From contig NC_089851.1 in assembly GCF_036373705.1 (NCBI RefSeq), positions 20,955,470 to 21,019,469 on the forward strand: 64,000 nt of DNA. The letters run 5' to 3'. Within the stretch, counting starts at the first letter, position 1. Every line of letters begins with the position of its first letter. This document shows positions 51,506-64,000 of this stretch, one piece after another. Source of the stretch: Amia ocellicauda (taxonomy: Eukaryota > Chordata > Actinopteri > Amiiformes > Amiidae). Made by a program: the position numbers and the translations under genes. Under the pieces are notes generated by a model, which worked only from the letters and a program-made list of their open reading frames with translations, had not been told where the DNA came from and did no database searches.

Positions 51506-51561
<56 letters not shown>
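51506..51561. repeat. (AT)n microsatellite
   Basis: About 55 bp of AT dinucleotide repeat followed by a short GT run. Confidence 0.95.
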
Positions 51562-51563
<2 letters not shown>

Positions 51564-52994
51564 TGTGTGTGTCTGTAGTCAAAGCCAGTCAGAAATGGGG
51601 CATACACATGTAAGCTCACCACAATTTGTACAGACACAATAATCTGGAAAATCAGCTTTGGAATGTCTGTTTTTCATTACTGCTTCAAAGTCCATATAAA
51701 CTGTGATTAATGAACGTCTAAGATGCTGCATGTCTTTAATTACTTTGTCTTGACTCCAGCAGTACAAGCAAAGATACATTAGCAGCACAAGCAATCTGTA
51801 AATGTCTTGTAGGCAATGCACTGACATGGGGCTTTGCCTCATTGTAAGAGAATTCCCAAAATGGGGAGGTTTTGTGGACTCAGTGTGGTATGAAGGGCAC
51901 TGAAGTTCTTTAATCACAGAACACACGCCAACAAATTAGCCCTGTCAATGACAGATTGGGCAATGAGAAAAGCATAATTAAATGTAATCCATTTGGTCCT
52001 GATCATAGAGCAGTGCTGTGTTTCCTGTACATTCCACACCGGGACATTAAGCTCTCATGCAACGAGGGATGAAATGTTATTCTATTTGTTTTAAAAGCCC
52101 ATGATTTGCATCTTTTAAAATATACACTGAAGCCAAAGCACATGTTCATAAAATACATTTTACATTAAAAATAAAAATATAAAGTAAGGTATAAGTTATA
52201 ATGTGGCATTCTAAATTAACAGAAGTGACTCCCCAATGACAAAATGTAAGTTAATCATCAATCATGGTAAATGGTTTCAATTTATTGTATGTATACATCT
52301 CTTTAATTTCTTAAAGAGTCATGCTCCTCCTCTTTCTGGGCTAGGACACTCATGGTGCCAAATAATGTCATATCTATACTGCAAAGGAGATTGTCCAATG
52401 GCAGTAATGCCAAAGCATTAACACAGCACAATTTATTCAACTGCCAAAACCCCTATTACTTCAAAACAATCGAGAGATGATGCCTATCCACCATAGGAGC
52501 TTCTCACTTAAACCCTTAACATGAAGGTGGGTTATTTCTTTGAGCTCTAAATTTAAGATAGGTACACATGTTTTTAATTCAGTTGTCTTCACATTGATGT
52601 CTAAAATTACTTCCATACTTTTCAGATCTATATTTTAAACTTCATTGGATGAAAAGTCAAATTAATGAGAAGCAGATGAACTCTTTCTCCATGCTTTATG
52701 GTTATCTTTCTTTTTAAAACATGTTTTGTTGTGCCATTCTTCCCCCCAATAAGTAATTTTTAAATTAATTTACTTATATATGTACATGACTTAAGGATGC
52801 TCCAAAACCAATACAAACCCACCACATGGATTGCCAGCTTTAATTTATCCATGCAAACAGACTTCAAATATACATTCATGAATTAAGTTTATGGGTTACT
52901 GTTCTGTGTAGTTGACTTCTGGTTTTGGTAGCTTCGCTTAATAGCAAGCAACTGAAAAAAACGTCTTACTCCCATATCTATTAATGTTAATATA
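51562..52994. other. intergenic, no gene seen
   Basis: AT-rich sequence. A 115-codon minus-strand open frame (51579-51926) has no recognised domain and is of a length expected by chance here. Confidence 0.4.
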
Positions 52995-54215
52995 CACTCA
53001 CCTAAAGGATTATTAGGAACACCTGTTCAATTTCTCATTAATGCAATTATCTAACCAACCAATCACATGGCAGTTGCTTCAATGCATTTAGGGGTGTGGT
53101 CCTGGTCAAGACAATCTCCTGAACTCCAAACTGAATGTCTGAATGGGAAAGAAAGGTGATTTAAGCAATTTTGAGCGTGGCATGGTTGTTGGTGCCAGAC
53201 GGGCCGGTCTGAGTATTTCACAATCTGCTCAGTTACTGGGATTTTCACGCACAACCATTTCTAGGGTTTACAAAGAATGGTGTGAAAAGGGAAAAACATC
53301 CAGTATGCGGCAGTCCTGTGGGCGAAAATGCCTTGTTGATGCTAGAGGTCAGAGGAGAATGGGCCGACTGATTCAAGCTGATAGAAGAGAAACTTTGACT
53401 GAAATAACCACTCGTTACAACCGAGGTATGCAGCAAAGCATTTGTGAAGCCACAACACGTACAACCTTGAGGCGGATGGGCTACAACAGCAGAAGACCCC
53501 ACCGGGTACCACTCATCTCCACTACAAATAGGAAAAAGAGGCTACAATTTGCACAAGCTCAGCAAAATTGGACAGTTGAAGACTGGAAAAATGTTGCCTG
53601 GTCTGATGAGTCTCGATTTCTGTTGAGACATTCAGATGGTAGAGTCAGAATTTGGCGTAAACAGAATGAGAACATGGATCCATCATGCCTTGTTACCACT
53701 GTGCAGGCTGGTGGTGGTGGTGTAATGGTGTGGGGGATTTTTTCTTGGCACACTTTAGGCCCCTTAGTGCCAATTGGGCATCGTTTAAATGCCACGGCCT
53801 ACCTGAGCATTGTTTCTGACCATGTCCATCCCTTTATGACCACCATGTACCCATCCTCTGATGGCTACTTCCAGCAGGATAATGCACCATGTCACAAAGG
53901 TCGAATCATTTCAAATTGGTTTCTTGAACATGACAATGAGTTCACTGTACTAAACTGGCCCCCACAGTCACCAGATCTCAACCCAATAGAGCATCTTTGG
54001 GATGTGGTGGAACGGGAGCTTCGTGCCCTGGATGTGCATCCCACAAATCTCCATCAACTGCAAGATGCTATCCTATCAATATGGGCCAACATTTCTAAAG
54101 AATGCTTTCAGCACCTTGTTGAATCAATGCCACGTAGAATTAAGGCAGTTCTGAAGGCGAAAGGGGGTCAAACACAGTATTAGTATGGTGTTCCTAATAA
54201 TCCTTTAGGTGAGTG
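52995..54215 (+). mobile_element. Tc1/mariner DD36E element, copy 3 (intact)
   Basis: 1221 bp with TA at 52993-52994 and 54216-54217 and the same 29-bp ends as copies 1 and 2, in opposite orientation. Confidence 0.96.
53143..54183 (+). CDS. DD36E Tc1 transposase, intact (346 aa)
   Basis: Full frame from MGKKGDLSNFERGMVVGARR to KAKGGQTQY and stop. The catalytic residues are in AWSDES, QQDNAPCH and DLNPIEHLW, with 36 residues between second Asp and Glu. Private changes against copy 2 include RRETL for RRATL, LRRMG for LRWIG and WGIFSW for WGMSSW. No disabling change, so together with copy 2 it is a candidate source of active transposase. Confidence 0.93.
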   Translation: MGKKGDLSNFERGMVVGARRAGLSISQSAQLLGFSRTTISRVYKEWCEKGKTSSMRQSCGRKCLVDARGQRRMGRLIQADRRETLTEITTRYNRGMQQSICEATTRTTLRRMGYNSRRPHRVPLISTTNRKKRLQFAQAQQNWTVEDWKNVAWSDESRFLLRHSDGRVRIWRKQNENMDPSCLVTTVQAGGGGVMVWGIFSWHTLGPLVPIGHRLNATAYLSIVSDHVHPFMTTMYPSSDGYFQQDNAPCHKGRIISNWFLEHDNEFTVLNWPPQSPDLNPIEHLWDVVERELRALDVHPTNLHQLQDAILSIWANISKECFQHLVESMPRRIKAVLKAKGGQTQY

Positions 54216-54344
54216 TATAACAATTAAAGTGACCTGTGACCTAGGCTATATTTTGAAAACCATCAAACATTTCATATTTAAATAAATGAACAAATGACTA
54301 ATTTTAATTGTTCAGTGAAATGATCTGGACCTAATCCAGAAATA

Positions 54345-54346
<2 letters not shown>

Positions 54347-54377
<31 letters not shown>
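54347..54377. repeat. (AT)n microsatellite
   Basis: About 30 bp of AT dinucleotide repeat just beyond DD36E copy 3. Confidence 0.9.
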
Positions 54378-54381
<4 letters not shown>

Positions 54382-55556
54382 AAAAAAACCCTGAGGTTTT
54401 TGTGGAGTCATCTATTTTTGTACAGAAATGATCCGAGACGGTGAGTCATAGGTGTGTATTGTATGCATTAAGACACGTGTTGTTGCAGCTAAACACATTT
54501 TTATATACAGAATACTGAGGGTATAGAGTCGGAGTGATGGCTACCATCCACATAGATATTGATTTGGACTAACATATACAGCTCAGAGGGCAGTGCATCA
54601 AAGACATAAGATTCAAATCCATAAAGGTGTCTTATAAAAGCATATTAGAAACAGATTACAATCAGATTCTTCTAATGTTTTGAATGCTCTTCAAATTTCA
54701 CTTCCAGCAAATGGTTATGTTAAATGCTATTTGTCAGAATGTACCATTTAATTACATCAGTGTAGCAGAGGAATGTTATTGGGTTAGATGGGAGATTTGA
54801 TTTAAATTGGACTTATATTTAGTAGAAAAACATAACCACTAAGTGCTGATGAGAGAAAGCAAGAAGAACAACACTAATCTTAAAATAAAGAAACACAAAG
54901 GTGAAAAAGACAGCATACGTAAGAAATAATCCTTGTTGAATGCTTAATGCATTTCTAAAAAGTCAGTTGTACTCCCGTAGGGGCTAATTTTCTCTATCAT
55001 CACAGACTTTAACTGTTCAAACGCCATGCACAACTATTGTCAGGGCTATTGTGCGAGTGTAGGCCCAAACACAGCATGCAGAAAAAATACCTCTCCTGAT
55101 AGCTTTCATTAAAAATGTGTTAGACGTCACTCTATGTACTACTGAATAAAAACGAAACTCGATTCCCTAAACTCTGCCTTTCATTTTAAAATGACAAGTA
55201 ATCATCGCTTGCTGAAGAAACAAAAGACTGCCCAGGGGGTTGGGTTGGCTGGGTGGGGAATTACACTAGGGGTGGAGATGGTGAGAGGGTTTCTGTGTGT
55301 CAGATTTATCAGGAATACCTGTAACTGGGAGTGTCCAAAAAACAAACAAAAACAAAAAAAGCTTAGCTGATTAGGAGACGCTTATGTATCCTGAAAAAAC
55401 AAATTAAAAATAGTATTGTGATGCTATCTATTTGAAATTCACTGTGCCATGCCTTTCACAAACAATTTGTTTAAAAACAAAGAAACAAAAGCATGACAAA
55501 AAATTATTAAAAAATGTAAGTACCCTGAAGGAAATTAAAATTAAAATATAATACAT
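54378..55556. other. intergenic, no gene seen
   Basis: AT-rich sequence with A-rich words near 55330-55500. No conserved protein or repeat recognised. Its right part would be the 3' UTR if the exon at 55557-55668 is real. Confidence 0.35.
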
Positions 55557-55668
55557 TCATTCCAACAGAGCCTGCCTTTCAGAGCTGTTTTTGGAGATGG
55601 ACACCTCCTCTCCATGGAAGGTCAATGGTTCCTGTGGCACGGAATAAACCACAATATGTTCGCAGAGG
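55557..55668 (-). CDS. putative 3'-terminal coding exon of an unidentified gene
   Basis: On the minus strand a strong polypyrimidine tract and acceptor (CTGTTTTTAATCTTTCAG) is followed by a 36-codon open frame reading LCEHIVVYSVPQEPLTFHGE then EVSISKNSSERQALLE and a TGA stop. It begins in phase 1. Composition is protein-like, with no low complexity. I found no upstream exon in the window, which would lie towards 64000 or beyond. Not EYA1, the expected syntenic neighbour. It could be the cytoplasmic tail of a membrane protein, but that is a guess. Confidence 0.35.
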
Positions 55669-56399
55669 CTGAAAGATTAAAAACAGCAAGAGCATGAAAA
55701 AAAAAGAATCTGTGAAATAAAAACCTGACTTGTATAATCAGAATTATAGGCTGTGGTTTTGTGTTTCTTCAGAACCAATCACTGCACACTGACCTGAGTG
55801 AGTGTGACATATTTTACTGTTTCAAGGATATCTCACCCATTCCATTTTTAAGGATAGAAAACAGAAGCTCTGTATTTCTTGGTTGTGCTTGTGCAGCGAA
55901 GGGGATGATGGATTGTAGTACAAGTTTTGTTTATTTATGTTAGGCTAGTCTCAGGGATATGGCACGATTTCATGCATAAAGTCTACACAACTGGGCAATC
56001 AGCTACAATAGAAGATTATAAATTATGAATAAGCAATGGTTGGCAATTGAACAACACATCCTGCCTCCCAGAAGAGGAAGCTCGGTTTGATTAACATAGT
56101 TGCACAAGACTGAGGCTCGGTCTTCATTTGAAGCCAGTTTCCAAAGTAGCCAGCAAGGGAAATCATACTTTTTCTAAAACAAAATGTACAAAACAAATAT
56201 ACCATGGTATTGAGATTAATCTGAAAAAGAAAGTGAGAGAGAGAGGGAGAGAATTTGTCTGAAGACATTTAATGTATTTATTAGACGATAACCTATAAAA
56301 TAAGGTTTAGTTATTCCCATGTGATTATATTAAATATGTAGGCTGTATTCATAACTAATTTCCCATTAAATTAAGTGTATATCTGTTTTTCCCCTCTAA

Positions 56400-56436
<37 letters not shown>

Positions 56437-59400
56437 CTTCAAAAAATCTCCCCGTCAACCGTTGGAGCAAAATCAAAGATATTTTTACTTGGTTTACTTT
56501 TTAAAATCTATACTATTGTATTCTTTAAGCAATCACAATGCAAAATGTCTTTGAGTTTCTTCCATCACCTTCTATTTATGTTAAAGCCCTATTTAACACT
56601 AATATTTCTTGACTGTTCATTATTTTTTTAAATGACCATCCTGTTTGGATCTTTCCTATTTGCTAGAATTAAATACATGACCCTGTGTGATCAGTTACGG
56701 TTAGTTTTAGGGCTGGGAGCACTCAAATTATTCTTCTAGGGAACTTCCTGGCAGTAAACCATGAAAAGTCCTTATAAACACAAAACAGTTGAAATAACTA
56801 TCTAATTAAATGGTTCACGTAATTCGTTCCAGAGGAACAGTGTATTACGTCTTTGATTGCGGAAGAAAATGATGTTTAGGAACTGCGATCATACTCTATA
56901 TTTATTGACACTCTGAAAGTCTTCTGTCTTGAAATTGGAACAGTGGTATAAAAATGAAAATGATTAATTAACTTTTAGAGTTCTGTGCAAAATTATATTA
57001 CATTTAGAAGTTTCAATATCAGCAGACATTCCTTAATATATTCAACTGCATGTGCTAGAATACAAGTCTTAATTTATTACAGCATTTTGGGAGATTTCTA
57101 CTCCTGCTTCAATTAAAGTTAACCCTGTACAGAAATCATTTATGCTCTGTATAAAATTCCATGGAAGGAATGTGTTAAATGGTTAGGAGAGGAGATAAAA
57201 CATATGAATCCGTTGAAAACATTTGCCTCATCTGTCTCTGCTTGATCTTCTTTACATATGACGTTTATAAGCTCCTGTTGTTACGAACATTTCTCTCTCC
57301 TCAATACTTGTAAATTATTGAATTATGAAAAAGATGCCATGCACAATTATAATATAAACCTAGTCTTTGATGCTGGTCTGGTGAAATTTGTTATACATTA
57401 AGCCAGTGCTAATCTGATTATGGACTGTGATCCATTAAATCTACTGTAAAAATGGACCATGCACTAGTTTTGAACTTGATACCGGGGAGAAACTTGAGAG
57501 GCACTGTGAAACATTAAAGCCCCTTTGATGTAATATTTTACCCATCTGCATTGGAGGAAAGAGTACATAAAATGCATTTTCATACAGGGTGAGGAACAGT
57601 TTGAGAAATGAGATGTGTGATTTTATCTCTTGTTCAGCACCACAGCAAGCATGAAAAAGGCAATGGTTACTGCTATTAACTTGGGGAGTGCTTTAATCGA
57701 GCCGTAAAACAAACCTCTGCCTCTCAGCTGGAGATGCCTGGTGTTAGAGAATTCAAAGATATTCAGAGGAGGCTGAAGACGATGCTTATTTTTTTTCTAT
57801 TCCAGGTAACTAGCATTTAATTTTTAGGACCTGCATGTCACTGCACTTAAAATGCTCCCCACCTTGTGTTTTCAATAGAAACTAGATGAAATATTATGCA
57901 TTCACTCACTCATTTGCACTCACTCACAATAAACTGCTAGAACTTGCTGTGTTTGCTGAAATACAAAATTATCATTCTGACAGAATGCAAGGTATCTGAA
58001 TCAACAATCTGCATCCTGACAATTTCAATGACGTTAGATCGAAATAGGTCTAAAATAAACTAAAAATAAACTGTTATCGTTCCCTGTGAATTCTGTTGCT
58101 TTTTACTTTGATTTCCATCTCTTAAATATTAACAAATGCTCTATTTTCCTTCACAGCCTTTTACAGAGAATCGTAGAGTCTTAAGCTGATCTGAAAGAGG
58201 ATCCTAAGAAGAAAATAAATCCCTTTCTGCCACTCTGCTGGGTTCAATGACTCGGCAACATCCGCTGATTAGGGATACAGAGTTCAGAGAGGACAGAGAT
58301 ATACAGTGAGATTAGAAGGAACGCATTGATCTTCATAACTCTTTGCTCACATGTGGGAAAATAATCCCTGAGGATTTAAACTGGTTAAATATGTTCTTTT
58401 ACTGTTTTTTAAATAAATTAATATGTTGATTGTATAACACCTGGGAAAAAAGTCATTTGGTCCCATTAAGCAAATACTTACAGTATTTCAATTAAATAAT
58501 AGCATGCTCAGATGGAATGAGAACCAGACGTCCTTGACGTCATAAGGGGCTGGATTTGTCCTACACCCTGGTCTGACTCCTTGAATAATCAGTGGTGTCT
58601 CTTGAATGATTGTTTTACATGAAGAGAAGACAAAAACTGCTGCACTTCAGCTGGATAATCGGTACACACAAATAAAGTAATAAGGGTAGAAGTCACCCAA
58701 GCTGTTTTTGTTTGGGGTCTTCTGAATTTAGTATCAACAATCTCTGAGTGTCAATGAAGAAGGCCGTACTAAATAAATAAATAAATAAATAAAAAAATCT
58801 TTTGACACAAAACTGCATGACCTCAAGGTCATAACAAAGCTTGTTTGCAAGTACTAGTATGTATTTTGTCTCACTGGACCTTTAGAGGATGGTTGCTACT
58901 GACCTGGGTCATCTCATTATTGATCCAGATATGTGGATTCCCAATTGCAGGAATTTCTGTGTGGGTTGCCTACAATTAGGTTTGCAATCTTGGTCAGAGT
59001 GCCAGTGTGAAAAGAGCTTAATTCCTACAATTTGGTAACAACATGTCTGAGTCTGGACTTGGGATTCCTAGAAGTTGCAATGAGTCTCTGAGTGTTGTCC
59101 TTGAAGTGCAGTAAGCTTTGTGTTACGGGAAGGGTTAAAGGTTAGCGGGGGGTCCCTGTGCATAACCTTAGACTGATTCTTAAACTTGGCTGTTGAATTT
59201 CTGGTTTGCAGTGTGACTAGAGATGGTAATCTAACCATTTCATCTTGGTGGAATGCCCCCAGGACAGTGCAGTATTCTGTAGAGAAAGTCTAAATAAAAA
59301 CAGCAATAGAAACCACCACTTGCTCCTTGAGCCTTTTCATAAGCACTGGAAAACACTGCTGGGTAATAACGGGCAAAGATGTGCCAAACAGTAATAGCTA

Positions 59401-61156
59401 TTTCCATGATGGGAAAATACAAACAATAACCAGCAAAATCTATTTACAGTCTGATGCATGCCCAACAGTGGCTGGATATTTTGTAAATAGAGACAAAGCA
59501 CTTATTATCAAACTTTCAAATGGGAAGCCTGGGTCAAAGCAATACACATTAATCCTTACAACAGGGTTGTCATAAAGGTATTCTGAAGTGTCACAAAACA
59601 GAAACCATAAAATATAAGCCCAGAAAAACGTTTTACCGATTAAAAAAATACATAAAAGACTATAAAAAAGAAAAAGGTCATTGGTAGGTCACAGAGGGGG
59701 GTGGTTCTGTAAAAAAATATTTAACTGATATGCTCTACTGCAATACTCCACAGAAGAAACTCCAATACTAAAAAAGAAACTAGAACTGGCATAGAATTAA
59801 AATCATTACAGGAACATTGAAGGGAATGCGCTTTCATTGGACCATGATAAGATAAAACACAGGCATGACATCATCATTTTGACTCCAAAAGATCCCTTAT
59901 TAGCATGAGCAGTAGACCAGGCAATCTAAATAATAATGTGTTTTTGTCCCATATGGAGCAATTAGGTTTTGACCACTAAGCTTGTACATCCAAAGAAAAT
60001 AGCACTCATGAGAAAGATGGTTAGAGGAGCAATTAAATGGGTTTGCTAAATGTTACAAATGCCAGAGGGTTTCATTCTATAATTTGACATGCCATTATAG
60101 GACTTATGCTGTTGGATACTATAGCAAAAGCAATGTGAGCTTGAAAGGCAGTGACCCTAGTGGCTCAGTGCATTAAAACATTAGCCATGGAAAGCTGAGA
60201 AAGTTATGAATTCAGGATTATACTAGTCATATCCAATTGTTAATGAAAGCTTGGGACCATGCGTTCTAAAGTAAATCTATAGGAGGTTAAATGTATGTGT
60301 TTCTAACAGCTATTTCAACATGTTATATTTACAAAGATGAAACTTCTGCAGTTTGGTAGAGACAGATTGTTATGTACTCTCGTTGTTTGCAGTTAAGTTT
60401 GACACCTCTAAAACCGGTCAGATGATATCCCATAAAGACAAGTCACCGTTGTCTATCGCTTAGCGACGTGTTTTATTCATTTACACAGTGGGCTGTCGGG
60501 TTGTCTACAGATTTTCCTGAGCATTAACAAATGAGACTCGTCACCCCATGCATTATTAACCAAACTCCTGGGGCCCCAGTAATGTTTTTATAGCTCTCAA
60601 GAGCAATTGCTACTAATCATACCTCTAGAGACTCACTGAATTCTCAAAGGGCCATGTACTATTAAATAAGGCTGTGGTACAGTAATCTAAATTGAGCCCC
60701 TGTATGATTTATTATTCATATTATTCATCCATAGAGCTCCTGAAGTCCATGTATTAGTAAGGGAGCCCCTGAGTCCCCTTTATGGTTGATTGAACACCAC
60801 GTCCTCCCTATCACTAATAAAGGCCGCAGGGCCACTGTTTTAATAATATAACTCTCACGACTGTTTATTATTAGTAGCACCACCAAAAGCTGCTGCACAC
60901 TAGATTTACAGACCCCTGTACCACTAGTACACCCTCTGTGCTGAGGTACAAACAATATATGATGATGAGGTAAATCCACAGTAACACCAGTGAACCATAT
61001 ATTAATAAATTGGCAACATTGAAAACGACACAACCAAATCTTGTTCTGGAGATTTTGTCTCAAAAACAAAAAAAGCCACTGATGAAGAATTTAAATAAAA
61101 GCTTTCAATCACTCAATGATGAATATGATTGTGAATCTTCAACATTTGTGTTGTTT

Positions 61157-61196
<40 letters not shown>

Positions 61197-64000
61197 CAAG
61201 GAACCAATTATTCAGTTTCCCAACGTTGCCAGAAGATGGCGCTGCACCTGCATGAAATGGGGCTAGTGTGAAACTGAACCAGTGCCCCTTTGTTATACGC
61301 ACAAAGAAGTGCAACTTGATACAGTTTCATTACTGTAATAAGCACTCGTTGCTAATTACCAGTCAGGGTTTCTGTGCAGTACATTCTTTTTCACCATTAA
61401 GACAAAGCCTACTGCACTTTATTTACTTGATTTTAGCAAGAAACGCACCTCCAGCATATCACATCGTATTCTGCTTGATTCTAGTTTATAGTTATATATA
61501 TATATATATAATGTGTGTTTGTGTAATTTTTATATATATATATATTACATTATGTGTTTATGTATTGGTATATTCCATCTCAATATTTCTTGAGATTGAA
61601 CATTTATTGGATTCATGTTTTAATTTTATGTTTTTATTAAGGGATGAATGAAGAATCAACAGATTAATAATGTTACAGTATTATGTTTTCCCATTTATTC
61701 TTATTTTTTGTTTGTTTGTTTCCAATATTATATGTTCGCTTGTATTTTTACATCTATATTCTGTATTATATATATACAATTGAATTACTGACCTGTTTTT
61801 CAGTGGTTTTAAAATAAGAATAAATTGCTGATTGCCTCAAGCTTGTAAAATCTGTGAAAAGAAACATTGGTTTTAAAAATGCAATTTTCACCCATTGAGT
61901 CTCATATTGCTGACTAGTGTATCCCACGTTGTCAGATTAAAAGCAGTATATGCCATTTTTTAATTGCAAAGACTTTTATCTTGAGATACAGGATCAGGTG
62001 ACATGCTTTAGTGTTGGATGGAATGAGCAAGATTTGATTTAACATTATTAATTTCTCCTTTCTTTAAGTTAAATGTTGATTATAAACTCTAATTCAATTG
62101 AAATTATTTCCCAAATGAACTTAAATGCAGTAGATATCCAAGTAAATACAGACATTAATATATTTTTCTTAAACACTAAGGAAAGAGAAGGTGGTCATTT
62201 ATTAGCTGGCTTTATTTGCAGAAATAAAATCTGTTCATTTATCAATTAAATATTTTCTTAAACAGCAACTAATACACATAATGAAGCACTAATGTTTCAC
62301 TGAGCTATTACAAACTAAGGACATTTTCAAGTGGTTTTGAAATGTTATGAATGTATTTTATTTGTGAAGTCAATGACAGTTCTTGTTCTTATTTAACCTG
62401 ACATGCATAAATGCGTCTTCAATTCCCAAGCAATATTTATTTTGGGGTAAAATGGAAAAAAAGACTAATCCATTAATTTCTACCTTGAAAATTATAAAAG
62501 TTGGAGGCAAGGATGGCTAATACTTTAGAATAATGTCCTTTAATTCACGTGATGGTTTCAAGGAAATTAAATTGGGATTAAGAACTAATGCCAGAGATCT
62601 GATCGTCCTTTTTCGTTATTATACATTCAAGATATACTATAGTTTACTTTATAAGAACATACTAATATACTTGTATTATTGTCTTTGTAATTTGACTGTT
62701 AAGTTAATTAACTGTAAGGTATATTTATTTAATAAAACAGTTCATTAGCAAACTATATTAAGATATTTTAAACAAACGAATCAATGCAAGAAACAAAAAT
62801 GTATAGCATCGAGTCTTCAAAATGTATAATTAACTGAACATTTGCCCTACATTTGATTCTACTGTTTGGTACAGTACAATACATTTCCAGTCAACCCACA
62901 CTTGCAATTCATATCTTACTGTTTTTTTTTATTTTTCTTAATGTCATCCAAGTCTGCAAAGATTTGTTTTATCTTAACAACTCGAGCGGTCTATAGAATG
63001 ATTCATTTCTCTTTTTGACTCATTACATTGACATTATAGACTTAATGAAATCTGCCTTGTAGGGATATGATTGTCGTGTTGTATTTTTCGATCTCATACC
63101 ATGTTGTGTTTTTAAGTTAAAGAAAATCCGCCTTGGGGTTTGGGAGTCTTGCAAGTACAACTTCCCTGTGTAACTGCCAGGCCTCCAGTGCCACAGAATT
63201 CCTGGCTGTTGTTAGTAATCAGAGAGGCTGAGGCCGAACAGCACAGATCACATCACATCAAATTCCACAAGAACAACAGCAAAAAAACCCTGGTAAGAAA
63301 AGTAAGATCGGATTTCAGTCAAGACATTTTTAAACCTAAATACAACTGTCATGGCTTTCAAGATTGTAAAAAGACAACACACGAAACCACAATTTACAAG
63401 AAAATGTTTTAACATATATATTTCCATACTTCTTTAGAATTAAGAATTTTCTTTCTCGTATTAAAATTCACAACTTTTGGTGACATCACAGCAATCTGTA
63501 TTTCTACTACAGGTTCACAGTAAAACTTTAATCTCTACCACAATTACCCAGATAAATATTTGAGGTTTTAGAGCTGTATAAATAGGTATGGAGAAAAATG
63601 CTTAAATACTAAAATTGTTAAATTATATGTTTTCTATTTATTGCTAATATTAATTCAAAAGATTTTACATAACAAACACAGACGAACCATGGTATTAACA
63701 TAGAGACAAATGCTAAAGTGTTTGTAAGTATAGATAACTACTGTGTAATGCCATTCGGACCAAAAGCCATGCACCGTACTCCTTATAACAAGGGGGCTTT
63801 GTCAAAGGTTTATTTGGTTTATACAGTCGAACCCATTTAGTACAGGGAAAAAAGAGAAAAAAAAATACCTGTCTGTACCATGTCCTGTATGAGACTGACG
63901 TACATATCTTCCCAGCATCCACAATAATCATGCTCTAAGATTTTCCTGTTTTCTGTTGCTAGGTAGCCATAAAAATGCATAACCAAATTTGTTCAGACAA
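55669..64000. other. gene-poor right flank
   Basis: No recognisable gene. It contains (AT)n runs at 56402-56434, 61159-61189 and 61493-61510, an (AAAT)n run at 58770-58795, and a CTCF-like site at 61229-61245. Two stretches look less random than their surroundings, 57640-57830 and 58150-58330, and could be conserved non-coding elements. A weak tandem-like pattern of GAGCCCCTG and TTATTATT words spans about 60540-60870. Exons of eya1, next in the vertebrate order, were not found. Confidence 0.4.

Noticed and set aside
56023..56268. Possible upstream exon (minus) for the orphan exon at 55.6 kb
   Set aside because: It has an acceptor-like AG but no suitable donor in a compatible phase and no recognisable peptide.
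60725..61069. 114-codon minus-strand frame with a GDSGAPL-like word
   Set aside because: The word recalls the serine-protease GDSGGPL motif, but no other protease block, splice site or catalytic His/Asp region is nearby; it lies in a repeat-like stretch.
61268..61651. 127-codon open frame
   Set aside because: It runs through AT microsatellites giving IYIYI-type low-complexity peptide.
63137..63293. Plus-strand exon-like block ending in CCCTG|GTAAGA
   Set aside because: Only a donor is convincing; no acceptor, homology or partner exon.
46108..64000. eya1 exons expected by synteny
   Set aside because: Searched by eye for the conserved C-terminal phosphatase motifs on the minus strand and found none.

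Overview
The window is nuclear DNA from a ray-finned fish. The evidence is spliced vertebrate genes with canonical GT-AG introns, an AT-rich background, many Tc1/mariner and hAT DNA transposons, and fish-type SINEs. I cannot name the species. The gene order TRAM1 (-), LACTB2 (-), XKR9 (+) is the order on human chromosome 8q13.3, so this is an old conserved block.

Layout. 1-5650: the 5' part of tram1 (exons 1-3; the rest lies left of the window), with its promoter and an unexplained second CpG-rich patch in intron 1. 5651-16730: mostly non-coding, but with four in-frame exons of an slc18b1-like transporter (9958-12878, minus strand) that looks truncated at both ends, plus LINE remnants. 16731-19522: complete seven-exon lactb2, coding for 287 aa. 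19523-23443: intergenic with a tRNA-type SINE and microsatellites. 23444-32730: a transposon cluster with at least seven DNA elements side by side (Tc1 DD34E, two older Tc1 types, a truncated hAT, a DD36E Tc1, a hAT MITE with perfect 8-bp target duplication, and a palindromic element). 34062-34871: possible solo LTR. 36078-37608: a five-exon, 231-codon model on the minus strand with a divergent RhoGAP domain and a CpG-rich first exon. 38.8-46.8 kb: xkr9, complete for 367 aa, with a non-coding first exon, a leader full of short uORFs, and a large intron 2 carrying a young DD36E Tc1 element and a 20-bp minisatellite. 46.8-64 kb: largely gene-poor, with two more full-length Tc1 elements, AT microsatellites and one orphan coding-like terminal exon at 55557-55668 (minus).

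The recognised genes do not form a pathway. TRAM1 acts at the ER translocon, LACTB2 is a mitochondrial metallo-beta-lactamase-fold RNase, and XKR9 is a caspase-activated phospholipid scramblase. They are neighbours by ancestral synteny. The least expected items are the RhoGAP-like gene facing xkr9 head-to-head, the slc18b1-like exons between tram1 and lactb2, and the orphan exon near 55.6 kb. The three near-identical 1221-bp DD36E elements, two with intact transposases, point to recent transposition.
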